Source: Planctomycetota bacterium
Lineage (GTDB): Bacteria > Planctomycetota > Phycisphaerae > SM23-33
DNA: 35,107 nucleotides
Assembly: GCA_009908915.1 (NCBI GenBank)
Contig: JAAAOJ010000043.1
Span: 1-35,107, forward strand
Reading direction: 5' to 3'
The notes under the pieces are model-generated. The model was not told the origin of the DNA and made no database searches. It saw only the letters and a list, made by a program, of their open reading frames with translations. Of this stretch, positions 8,386 through 16,135 are shown piece after piece. The translations under genes were made by a program, and so were the position numbers. How positions within the stretch are numbered: position 1 is the first letter of the stretch; every line of letters begins with the position of its first letter.

Positions 8386-9105
8386 ATGACACATTCTCAG
8401 AACATACATAAACAACGTCTACGTGCGACACTGCTAATGCTCTTGGGTTGCTTCGCTGTTCTCCAGACCGCATGCAAGGGCAGCGGGCCAAGCGAATGGG
8501 TTATTATCAAAGGCCTAGGGTATAACTCGCCGTTTGAAGCTTACATGATGGCCGTCTCACTGGACGCGCGCAAAAGACTGACGAAGAAGGAAGAATCAGA
8601 AGGTTTGACCGACGAGGAAAAGAAGCTGCTTGAGAAGGTCAATGCCTGGATCGAGGACATGGACGCGAAGCTAAGCAAACGCCAGAAAAAGAGAACGAAA
8701 GAGTTCGTGGAAAAAGCGGAAAGAGAACGCCAGGAACGTTTGGCTCAGATAAAAAAACGCCAGAAAGAGGCCCGGCCTCACGCATGGGGCGGCAAGAATC
8801 AGCCGTGGCCCCCAGATGACATAGGCACGGGAAGGATCACCACGACCGGCACCGGCCTGCCGGCCGGCGCCACGGTTGTCAGCGTCAGAATCGGCGATCA
8901 GTGGTACACCACCAACCCGAATGATCCACCGATCCCCGGTGACTGGTCAAGCCGAGCCAATGAAGTCTACTACGTAGACTCCGACGGCACAGAGCACCAT
9001 GTTTCCAATTGGATGCCCACTCTGCCGACGAATACGGGCTGGAGCGATCCGCGGGCCAAGAACTTCACGCCCCCCAACCAGGGGCTGATCCAGAATCGCG
9101 AGTAG
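8386..9105 (+). CDS. Exported protein, probable lipoprotein with coiled coil
   Basis: About 239 residues beginning with a basic and hydrophobic export signal. The possible lipidation sites are Cys in LLGC or in LQTAC; neither gives a perfect lipobox in the right place. Residues about 50-125 are extremely rich in Lys, Glu and Arg and predicted to form a coiled coil (KKEESEGLTDEEKKLLEKV and following). The C-terminal 100 residues are Gly/Thr/Pro/Trp-rich without a recognised domain. ATG 8386 is preferred over ATG 8380 because GGGAG lies 8 nt before it. It follows the porin closely and probably shares its transcript, ending at the terminator at 9128-9162. The first half is visibly more AT-rich than its neighbours. 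Function unknown. Confidence 0.7.
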   Translation: MTHSQNIHKQRLRATLLMLLGCFAVLQTACKGSGPSEWVIIKGLGYNSPFEAYMMAVSLDARKRLTKKEESEGLTDEEKKLLEKVNAWIEDMDAKLSKRQKKRTKEFVEKAERERQERLAQIKKRQKEARPHAWGGKNQPWPPDDIGTGRITTTGTGLPAGATVVSVRIGDQWYTTNPNDPPIPGDWSSRANEVYYVDSDGTEHHVSNWMPTLPTNTGWSDPRAKNFTPPNQGLIQNRE

Positions 9106-9127
9106 TTGCCCCCTCCGGTGTCTTTCC

Positions 9128-9170
9128 CGGCCGCGACAGCGCCTGATGCATTGTCGCGGCCGTTTCATTG
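9128..9170 (+). terminator. Intrinsic terminator after the porin/exported-protein genes
   Basis: A perfect 11-bp stem, CGGCCGCGACA (9128-9138) pairing with TGTCGCGGCCG (9152-9162), with a 13-nt loop and followed by TTTCATT. It lies 22 nt after the stop codon of the exported-protein gene and before the next gene on the same strand. Confidence 0.75.
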
Positions 9171-9187
9171 CGCTACGATGAAATGAG

Positions 9188-10378
9188 ATGAAACCGCGCG
9201 TGGTCATTCTGGGCGGGGGCTTTGCCGGGCTGTGGTCGGCCCGGACGCTGGCGCGGCGGGCCCGCGCGGGCCAGCTCGACGTCACGCTCATCAACCCGCG
9301 GCCGACAAGCGACTTCCACCCCCTGCTGCCGGACGTCGTCGGCGGGCGCGTCCGCCGGGCCAGCGCGACCTACGACCTGCGGCAGGCGGAGCAGCGATGG
9401 GCGCTGACCTTCCGCCAGGCCGAGGCGACGGACGTGGACGCCGACCGGCGTGTTGTAAAAACAACCGATGGCGACGTGCCATTCGACCACGTTATCGTTG
9501 CCACCGGCGCCCAAACCAACGTTCGTGGCCGCGGCGACCTCCGAGCGCACGCGTTGACGCTCGACAGCGCGCGCAATGCCGAGTCAATCATCCGCACCGC
9601 CACGCGCGACCCGGCCGCCGCGTTCGTCATCGCTGGCGGTGGCCCGACCGGTGTGGAGCTTGCCACGAACCTCCGCCTGCGGTGCTGGCCCCATCGGCCC
9701 CGCATCGTTCTCGCCGAGTTCCTGTCCCGCCTGTGCAGCCTCCTGCCGGAATCGCACAGCCGCTACGTCCTTCGCAACGTCCGCCGTATGGATACCGACG
9801 TGCGGTTGGAGACCACCGTCGAGGCCGTCGACGGATCGACCGTCGTGCTCTGCGACGGCGAACGCATCGCCGGCGCTCGACTCATCTGGGCCGCGGGCGT
9901 GGCACCCGGCGCCGTCGCCCGCAAGCTGCCCCGCGGCGACCGCAACGGCCGGGCCGCCACCGACGAGTATCTCCAGGCCGGCGAGGGCATCTGGGCGGCG
10001 GGAGACGCGGCCGGGTTCGTTCGGCCGGGCGAGTCGCGACCGATCCGCATGAGCGTCCAGCACGCCATCGGCGGCGGTGTGGCCGCGGCCCGGAACGTCC
10101 TTGGCGCCATCGGCGGGCGGGACCTCCAGCCATTCCGGCCGCTCGACCTCGGATACATTGTGCCAATGGCCAACGGTCTCAGTTGCGGAACGGCTCTGGG
10201 CGTGCCGGTTTTCGGGGCACCGGCGACGGCACTGCACTACGTGATGAGCGGCTTCCGCTCGCAGGCGCCGGGCAAGACCGCCGGTGTGTTGACCGACGCT
10301 CTGAGTAGCTATCTCGATGCCCGCCGGTTCAATTCTCGACCGCCTTCAGCCCACGACGCATCCTACAATAACCCGTAG
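9188..10378 (+). CDS. Type II NADH:quinone oxidoreductase-like FAD protein
   Basis: A 396-residue flavoprotein of the pyridine nucleotide-disulfide oxidoreductase fold that would pass electrons from NAD(P)H to quinone without pumping ions. The FAD-binding motif is VVILGGGFAGLWSA (residues 5-18), the NAD(P)H-binding motif is FVIAGGGPTGVELA near residue 150, and the second FAD contact is GIWAAGDAAGF. No redox-active CxxC pair or extra domain is seen. The length fits NDH-2 proteins, which attach peripherally through the C-terminus. Start ATG 9188 gives the nucleotide-binding strand directly, but the ribosome binding site is weak. It lies after a terminator and so has its own promoter. A related sulfide:quinone reductase is less likely because the usual catalytic cysteines are not evident. 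Confidence 0.82.
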   Translation: MKPRVVILGGGFAGLWSARTLARRARAGQLDVTLINPRPTSDFHPLLPDVVGGRVRRASATYDLRQAEQRWALTFRQAEATDVDADRRVVKTTDGDVPFDHVIVATGAQTNVRGRGDLRAHALTLDSARNAESIIRTATRDPAAAFVIAGGGPTGVELATNLRLRCWPHRPRIVLAEFLSRLCSLLPESHSRYVLRNVRRMDTDVRLETTVEAVDGSTVVLCDGERIAGARLIWAAGVAPGAVARKLPRGDRNGRAATDEYLQAGEGIWAAGDAAGFVRPGESRPIRMSVQHAIGGGVAAARNVLGAIGGRDLQPFRPLDLGYIVPMANGLSCGTALGVPVFGAPATALHYVMSGFRSQAPGKTAGVLTDALSSYLDARRFNSRPPSAHDASYNNP

Positions 10379-10405
10379 GCACGCAACGCAATGAAGGGAG
10401 GCCCC

Positions 10406-10543
10406 ATGGGCTGTCTGCAGGGCAAGAACAAGAACAAGAACAAGAACAAACCCAAAGCCGGCCGCTTCCGCTGCACGAAGTGCGGCGCGGTCGCCAAAAA
10501 AAAAAAGCACCTCTGCAAACCCAAGACAATCAGAAAGGATTGA
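10406..10543 (+). CDS. 45-residue Lys-rich zinc-ribbon-like protein
   Basis: ATG 10406 is preceded by GGGAGG at 10396-10401. The 45-residue product begins MGCLQG, has four Lys-Asn pairs encoded by a hexanucleotide repeat (AACAAG type, 10424-10449), then RCTKCGAV, AKKKKHLC and a basic tail. Three cysteines in the C-terminal half (Cys23, Cys26, Cys37) with a His resemble a small zinc ribbon. The four Lys codons after Ala30 sit in a run of eleven A residues (10496-10506). Small KCGAV-type proteins of this sort exist in other environmental bacteria, without known function. It begins 27 nt after the NADH dehydrogenase stop and may be co-transcribed with it. Confidence 0.65.
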   Translation: MGCLQGKNKNKNKNKPKAGRFRCTKCGAVAKKKKHLCKPKTIRKD

Positions 10544-10576
10544 ACGCCGTCTATGTGGCCTTGGTCTTGCAAATGC

Positions 10577-10852
10577 GTAACCACAGAGCCGCAGAGCCAT
10601 AAAGGAACTGTCAGTCACGAACTCGGCGTTGTGAATCAAGAATCGTAACCGTGCGTCGTGTCAATCTATCAATCAGTATTCCGTGTCGTATTCGAAGTCT
10701 CCATCAGCACGGAAGGAGAACCGGAAAACCACGAACGCATCAAGACACGAAGAAATGAGCCGGGCAAGCCCAAGGCGATTGCGAGTTCTTTGTGCTCGTC
10801 ATGCCTTGGTGGTTGTTCATCTCTTTGCGCTCTTTGACTCTGTGGTAGCGCG
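10577..10852. repeat. Nested imperfect inverted repeat of the ACCACAGAG/ACCACGAA type
   Basis: This fills most of the 347-nt gap before the ROK gene. An outer arm AACCACAGAGCCGCAGAG (10579-10596) is mirrored by CTCTTTGACTCTGTGGT (about 10829-10847). An inner arm beginning ACCACGAACGCATCAAG (from 10728) is mirrored by the reverse complement of TTTGTGCTCGTCATGCC and TTGGTGGTTG (about 10788-10816). No reading frame with coding character is seen. Repeats built from ACCACGAAG/ACCACAGAG units are common between genes of environmental bacteria (from memory; no formal name known to me). Confidence 0.55.
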
Positions 10853-10890
10853 AATTGACGTGGGCGGACTCAGGCGGTATCGTGGCCGAC

Positions 10891-12264
10891 ATGGATGATG
10901 CACACCAACGATTCATCGGCGTCGACGTCGGCGGAACCAAGATTCACGCTGCCGTCGTCAGGGCTTCCGGGCAGGCCATCAAGCGGCACCGGCTGGGGAC
11001 TCCCCAGGGAGCGACCGCCCCGCAGATTCGCCAGACCATCGAGGAAACCATTCGCGCGTGTCTCGACGCGGCCGATCTGACGCCGGCCGGTATCGGCGGG
11101 ATCGGCCTGGCCGTGCCCGGCATCGTCGACTATGAACAGGGCCAGGTCTGTGCCGCGCCCAACATCGGCATCTCCGGCGAGCCGCTTCGCGAACCGCTGG
11201 CCCGGACGTTCGGTGTGCCGGTCGCGCTGGGCAACGATGTGGACGCCTCGACGCTCGGCGAGTTCTGGGTGGGCTCGGCCCGCCAGGCGTCGTCGGTGAT
11301 TGGCATCTTCGTGGGCACGGGCATCGGCGGGGGCATCTTCGTTAACCGCAAGCTCATCCGTGGTGAGCGGTACAGCAGTGTCGAGCTCGGCCACATGATC
11401 ATGGACATCGGCGGGCCGCTCTGCGGGTGCGGCAGTCATGGCTGCCTGGAAGCCATCGCCAGCCGAACCGCCATCGAACGCGACATCCGAGCGGCCATCA
11501 AGGACGGCAAGTCGACCGTCGTGCGAAAACTGCTGGACGACATCAATGGACGGATTCGCAGCGGCGTACTCAACGACGCACTCGAAGCCGACGACACGGT
11601 CGTCACCGGCATCCTCCGCCGGGCCGCCGAAGCCATCGGCCTGGCGTGCATCTCGCTGCGTCACCTGCTGACGCCGGACGTGATCGTCCTCGGCGGCGGC
11701 GTGATGGAAGCCTGCGGCCACTTCATCATGCCCATCGTTCAGGAGACCGTAGCCAAGGACACCTACCTTGGCGACCAAGCCCAGACCCAACTCATTCAGT
11801 CGGTGCTGGCCGACGACGCCGGCATCCTCGGGGCCGCCGCGCTCGGCATGCAGGCCGCGGGCATCGACCCGCTCGACCGCTCATCGCCACGCCAGGCCTG
11901 CTACCCCAAGGTCCTGGCCACCGAGGAGGGCGTGACTATCGACGGCAGGCCGTGGACCCGCGACGTGATGGTCCGCGTCAGCGGCAGGCCCAAGAAACGC
12001 AAACGCAAAAAACGGAACCTGCAGCTCAGCGACGTCTCGCAACTGACCGTTGACGACATACGCCGAGCGTGCAAAGGTGGCCCGGAGCTGCTCTTCATCG
12101 CCGGGCCGGGCAGCGTTGATGACCTGCAAAGCGATGTCCGCGACTTCCTCACGCGCCACGCCATCGAAATCGATATCCGCCCGCGAGACGAGGGCATCCG
12201 AGCCTTCAACGAACATTCCGCGCGCAAAGCGCTGTTGGCGCTGGTCGCCCCGACGAGGAGCTGA
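10891..12264 (+). CDS. ROK-family sugar kinase fused to a C-terminal Mth938-like domain
   Basis: A 457-residue protein. Residues 1-325 form a ROK sugar kinase (glucokinase/N-acyl-hexosamine kinase type): phosphate loop GVDVGGTKIHAA (10-21), catalytic Asp116 in GNDVD, and the ROK zinc motif GHMIMDIGGPLCGCGSHGC with His168, Cys178, Cys180 and Cys185. Residues 338-455 look like an Mth938/NDUFAF3-type domain: EGVTIDGRPWTRDV, a DLQSD-containing LFIAGPGSVDD strand-turn, then IRAFNEHSARKALLALV. A very basic insert, PKKRKRKKRN (368-377), interrupts it. The start is ATG 10891, close to the first strand. I know of no common protein with this fusion. The kinase would phosphorylate sugars imported and trimmed by the nearby glycosidases; the role of the extra domain is unknown. 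Confidence 0.85.
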   Translation: MDDAHQRFIGVDVGGTKIHAAVVRASGQAIKRHRLGTPQGATAPQIRQTIEETIRACLDAADLTPAGIGGIGLAVPGIVDYEQGQVCAAPNIGISGEPLREPLARTFGVPVALGNDVDASTLGEFWVGSARQASSVIGIFVGTGIGGGIFVNRKLIRGERYSSVELGHMIMDIGGPLCGCGSHGCLEAIASRTAIERDIRAAIKDGKSTVVRKLLDDINGRIRSGVLNDALEADDTVVTGILRRAAEAIGLACISLRHLLTPDVIVLGGGVMEACGHFIMPIVQETVAKDTYLGDQAQTQLIQSVLADDAGILGAAALGMQAAGIDPLDRSSPRQACYPKVLATEEGVTIDGRPWTRDVMVRVSGRPKKRKRKKRNLQLSDVSQLTVDDIRRACKGGPELLFIAGPGSVDDLQSDVRDFLTRHAIEIDIRPRDEGIRAFNEHSARKALLALVAPTRS

Positions 12265-12363
12265 CGACCACGCGAACCAGACGCTCAGGCGCTTGGTCTG
12301 GCCATGGCGGCCCGTAGGGGCTGGATGTCATATGCAATGCGTCCGCGATCAGGCCCCGCAGCA

Positions 12364-14484
12364 TTACGGCTCGCCGCGGTCGGGGTTGCGAATCGGCCGG
12401 AACTGTGGCCCTTCGTTCTCGCTTGCCCGCACCGCTGCCACCGCCTCACGCCAACATGCTTCCTGCGAACGGACGCGATCGCCCTGGGTGTTGACAGGTT
12501 CCCACGAGCCGTCCGGCAGAAGACGCCGGGCCTTGACGTTGTCCCGGAAGTACGTTCGCAGGATTTTCCGCAGGCGCTTCTGCCGATCATCGCTGACGAC
12601 CGGGAAGAGCGTCTCCAGCCGCTTGTCCAGGTTGCGGACCATCCAGTCGGCACTGGACAGATAGATCTCGCCGTGCCCGCCGTTGCGGAAGTAGACAACC
12701 CGCGCATGCTCGAGATAACGGTCGATGATCGAGACGACCTCGATGGTCTCGCTGACGCCCGGCACGCCCGGCCGCAGGCAGCAGATGCCGCGCACGTTTA
12801 GCTGAATCTGCACGCCGGCCTGGCTGGCGCGGTACAGGGCGCGGATGACCTTCGGGTCCTGAAGGCTGTTGATCTTGGCGATGATCTGGCCGGGCTGGGC
12901 ATCGGTCGACGACTGGATCTCGCGCTCGATCAGCTCCAGAATCCGGGGCCGCAGGCCTGTCGGTGCGATCGCCAGCCGCGACCAGCCCACCTCGTGCGAG
13001 TAACCGGTCAGCAGGTTGAAGAAGGCCGAGACGTCATTGGCCAGTTCGCGATCGGTGGTCATCAGACCGATGTCGGAGTACAGCTTGGCCGTGCGGTCGT
13101 TGTAGTTGCCCGTCGCCAGATGCACGTACCGCCGAATGCCGTACTCCTCCCGCCGAACGATCATCAGTGCCTTGGCGTGCGTCTTCAGCCCTGCTACGCC
13201 GTAGATCACGTCGCAGCCGGCGTCTTCGAGCTTTCGCGCCCAGCCGACGTTTCGGGCCTCGTCGAAACGGGCCTTGAGTTCGACGAGCACCGTCACCTGC
13301 TTGCCACTGGCAGCCGCCCGGATCAGCGCCTTGACGATCGGCGAATCGCCGGCCGTGCGGTAGAGCGTCTGTTTGATGGCGATGACCTGGCCGTCGTCGG
13401 CCGCCCGATCGAGCAGTTCGATGACGGGGTCGAACGTCTCGTACGGATGGAACAGCAGCACGTCCCGTTCCTGCAGCGTGGTGAGCAGGTCGTCGCTCCG
13501 CAGCAGGTCGCGCGGCGTCTGGGCGGGCCAGTCGTCATACTTCAGCTCGTCGAAGCCCGGGCGTGTGGCCACGTCCATCAGGTCGGCCGCACCCAGCATG
13601 CCCGCGATACTGTAGACGTCGTCATCGGTGATCTCGAAACACTCGCGGAGATATTCCAGCAGGGCCGGGTCGGCGCCGGCCGTGATCTCCAGCCGCACGA
13701 CCTGCCGACGCATGCGGTCGCGGACGGCGTGCTCGATGCTACGCAGGAGATCGTCGGCTTCGTCGTCGCGGACGCTGACGTCGTTGTCGCGCGAAAGTCG
13801 GAAGGCTGCCGAGTCGATGATGTCGTAGCCGGGGAACAGGCGGTCGGCAAAGGCGGCCACCACGTCCTCCAGCGTCGCCACCTGTAGACCTTCCCGTGCG
13901 GGGATGGTTACGAAGCGTGGCAGGCCGCGCGGCACGGGCAACACGGCGATCTTCGGCTCGGCCTCGGGCGCGTCGGGGTTTTGCAGTCGGAGGGCGACGT
14001 TCAGGCGCAGCCCGGCCAGCAGCGGTTTTGGCTGGACGTCCTGGATGGCAATCGGCGTGACCGCCGGCTCGACGTCCTGTCGGAAGTAGTCCTCCAGAAA
14101 GCGTCGCTGCGATGGTGACCAGTCGTCGCGACTGAGCATATGAATGCCTTGCTCTGCGAGGTGGTCGAGCACGTCGTGGATGGCGGCCGTCTGCTCGGCC
14201 ACAAGTTGCCGGACGCGTTGGCCGATGCAGACGAGCTGCCCGGTCGGGGTCAGGCCGCTGGGGTCGGTCGCGGGGACGGCGGCGACCTCTTGCTGCTTCA
14301 GGCCGGCCACCCGGATCATGAAGAACTCATCGAGGTTCGAGCTGACAATCGCGAGAAACTTCAGCCGTTCCAGCAGCGGCACGTCAGGGTTCTTGCCCTC
14401 CATCAACACACGATGATCGAACTCCAGCCAACTCAGTTCGCGGTTGATGTACAACTCGGCAGATGTCAGGTTCGTCTCGCTCAT
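12364..14484 (-). CDS. ppk1: Polyphosphate kinase 1
   Basis: A 706-residue enzyme of normal length that reversibly transfers the gamma-phosphate of ATP to polyphosphate. The N-terminal domain begins YINRELSWLEFDHRVL, followed by LKFLAIVSSNLDEFFMIRV, both strongly conserved in Ppk1. The phosphorylated His lies in GLKTHAKALMIVRR with YVHLATGNYND just after it, and the C-terminal ISSADWM-type motif is present as YLSSADWMVRNLDKRLE. The start ATG 14484 immediately precedes these motifs. It lies 17 nt after the exopolyphosphatase gene on the same strand, so synthesis and breakdown of polyphosphate are co-transcribed. Its 3' end converges on the ROK gene, with a weak hairpin (CCAGAC/GTCTGG, 12277-12301) between. 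Confidence 0.97.
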   Translation of the reverse strand: MSETNLTSAELYINRELSWLEFDHRVLMEGKNPDVPLLERLKFLAIVSSNLDEFFMIRVAGLKQQEVAAVPATDPSGLTPTGQLVCIGQRVRQLVAEQTAAIHDVLDHLAEQGIHMLSRDDWSPSQRRFLEDYFRQDVEPAVTPIAIQDVQPKPLLAGLRLNVALRLQNPDAPEAEPKIAVLPVPRGLPRFVTIPAREGLQVATLEDVVAAFADRLFPGYDIIDSAAFRLSRDNDVSVRDDEADDLLRSIEHAVRDRMRRQVVRLEITAGADPALLEYLRECFEITDDDVYSIAGMLGAADLMDVATRPGFDELKYDDWPAQTPRDLLRSDDLLTTLQERDVLLFHPYETFDPVIELLDRAADDGQVIAIKQTLYRTAGDSPIVKALIRAAASGKQVTVLVELKARFDEARNVGWARKLEDAGCDVIYGVAGLKTHAKALMIVRREEYGIRRYVHLATGNYNDRTAKLYSDIGLMTTDRELANDVSAFFNLLTGYSHEVGWSRLAIAPTGLRPRILELIEREIQSSTDAQPGQIIAKINSLQDPKVIRALYRASQAGVQIQLNVRGICCLRPGVPGVSETIEVVSIIDRYLEHARVVYFRNGGHGEIYLSSADWMVRNLDKRLETLFPVVSDDRQKRLRKILRTYFRDNVKARRLLPDGSWEPVNTQGDRVRSQEACWREAVAAVRASENEGPQFRPIRNPDRGEP

Positions 14485-14501
14485 GTGTCGCCCGTCCGTT
14501 C

Positions 14502-16055
14502 CTACGATTCGTCCAGCCGCAAGCGCAAGCCGTATGTGTCCTCGAACAGGTCCCCCTTGCTCGCCAGAGCCCGACGCTCCAGGGCAAGATCATTCACGCC
14601 GTGGACGTGCAGGACGATCTCGTCATCGACGCGTTCAACGTCAAACTCCCACACGGCCTGGTTGTGGCCGCGTTCCAGGGCGTCGGCCACCCGCAGAATT
14701 GCCGCAAGCTTGCTGACGGCGACACGTCGCTCCCGCGGCAGCGACATGTAGGGCAGGTGGCTCTGGCGCGGCGCGCTGCGCCGGTGATACCGCGCAACGT
14801 TGGCGACCACGTCCTGCTCGTCGGCCCGAAGACCGAAGACCGGCGTGTTGGAGATAATGTAGTAACTGTGCTTGTGATGCGCCCGGCCGTTAATGTAGCC
14901 GCCCACCTCGTGGAGGACCGCCGCAACGTTCAGCAGCAGCCGATAGCGACTGGCCAGGCCGTGTTCGTTGCGAAGCTCATCGAAGAGCTGGAGGCTGAGC
15001 GTCGCGACGTGCCCGGCGTGGTTCATGTCGCAGTGGTACTTCTCGGCGATGGTCTGGGCCGAACGGATCGCGGATGTGGCCTCTTCCTCCTGGCCGCGGC
15101 CGGTCGCCCGCAGGGCTAGGTCGTGCAGCACGCCGTCCCGCATCGAGACCTCGGAGACGAGCAGTGTCTTCGCCCGCGTTTCCTGCATGATCGCCTGGTA
15201 GACCAGCAGGGCCGGCACGACGGTCTCGGCCTCGGCGAACGGCAGCTTGTACTTGCGGGCCAGGTCGTCGGGCGTATGGCCCTGGCAATCGTTGATGAGT
15301 TGATCAAATGTCTCGCGACTGATGGCCCGGTCGTTGCCGGTGTGTCCGGGGCCGACCTGGTCGGCGGCAAAACGCGCATCGCCACCGACGGCGACAAACG
15401 TGCGAACCTGCTTGAGCGGCAGCGTCTTGGACATGGCCGCGACCACGCTGGCGATCTGATGGCGCAGCATGTCGACGGCCCGGTCGGGGCGTTCCCCGGA
15501 GGTATCGAGTGCTTCCTGCAGGCGAATGGCGCCGAGAGCGTAGCTGCCGGAGTTGACAATCTCGCCATCCTCCAGCAGGGCCAGCATCGCACTGCCACCC
15601 CCGACCTCCGAGACCAGCGAGCATCCTTTTGACAACGCCTCGCTGCCGATCGACTCGCGAACGGCCGAGACGATAAGCCGCGACTCCTCGACCGGCTCGA
15701 TCACCTCCACCTCCAGGCCGAGGGCAATGAAAATGCGGTCCAGGAAGGCGTCGGCATTGGCCGCCTCCCGCACGGCGCTGGTGGCCACGGCCCGAAGCTC
15801 CTCGACCTGGTAGGTCTCGATCATCTTCATGTAGCCGCGGAGAATGCTGATCGTCGCATTCATGGTTCGCCGCGACAGCGAACGATCGACGAATGTATCC
15901 TGGCCCAGCCGGGCCGGCAGGCGGGCACGCTCGAGCACCTCGAAGTGCCCGTCCGGATAGACTTCGGCAATCTCCAGGCGCACCGAGTTCGAGCCGATGT
16001 CAATGACACCCACCGTCTTGGTCGCACGCTGCTGTGGCTCGGTCATTTCGTTCAT
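14502..16055 (-). CDS. ppx: Ppx/GppA exopolyphosphatase family protein
   Basis: About 517 residues. The ASKHA phosphatase core has VGVIDIGSNSVRLEIAEV (phosphate loop 1), AVATSAVREAANADAFLDRI and VSEVGGGSAMLALL (phosphate loop 2). The C-terminal part is an HD-like helical domain (about 335-500) with NHAGHVATLS, AVLHEVGGYINGRAHHKHS and VARYHRR. In this family it releases terminal phosphate from polyphosphate or hydrolyses pppGpp; both fit. The start is ambiguous: GTG 16070, ATG 16055 and ATG 16046 are in frame and none has a strong ribosome binding site; 16055 is used here. It sits between the glycosyltransferase (65-80 nt upstream) and ppk1 (17 nt downstream), all on the minus strand, probably one operon. 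Confidence 0.93.
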   Translation of the reverse strand: MNEMTEPQQRATKTVGVIDIGSNSVRLEIAEVYPDGHFEVLERARLPARLGQDTFVDRSLSRRTMNATISILRGYMKMIETYQVEELRAVATSAVREAANADAFLDRIFIALGLEVEVIEPVEESRLIVSAVRESIGSEALSKGCSLVSEVGGGSAMLALLEDGEIVNSGSYALGAIRLQEALDTSGERPDRAVDMLRHQIASVVAAMSKTLPLKQVRTFVAVGGDARFAADQVGPGHTGNDRAISRETFDQLINDCQGHTPDDLARKYKLPFAEAETVVPALLVYQAIMQETRAKTLLVSEVSMRDGVLHDLALRATGRGQEEEATSAIRSAQTIAEKYHCDMNHAGHVATLSLQLFDELRNEHGLASRYRLLLNVAAVLHEVGGYINGRAHHKHSYYIISNTPVFGLRADEQDVVANVARYHRRSAPRQSHLPYMSLPRERRVAVSKLAAILRVADALERGHNQAVWEFDVERVDDEIVLHVHGVNDLALERRALASKGDLFEDTYGLRLRLDES

Positions 16056-16135
16056 GGTCTGTCTCGGCACCGCCAGCCCGCCTATTCTATCGGCCGACCG
16101 ACCATCATCGTAGACCCCGATTTGCTAAGATTATG

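Noticed and set aside
12277..12301. Hairpin CCAGAC/GTCTGG between ROK and ppk1 as a terminator
   Set aside because: Only a 6-bp outer stem and no T run; too weak to list as a feature.
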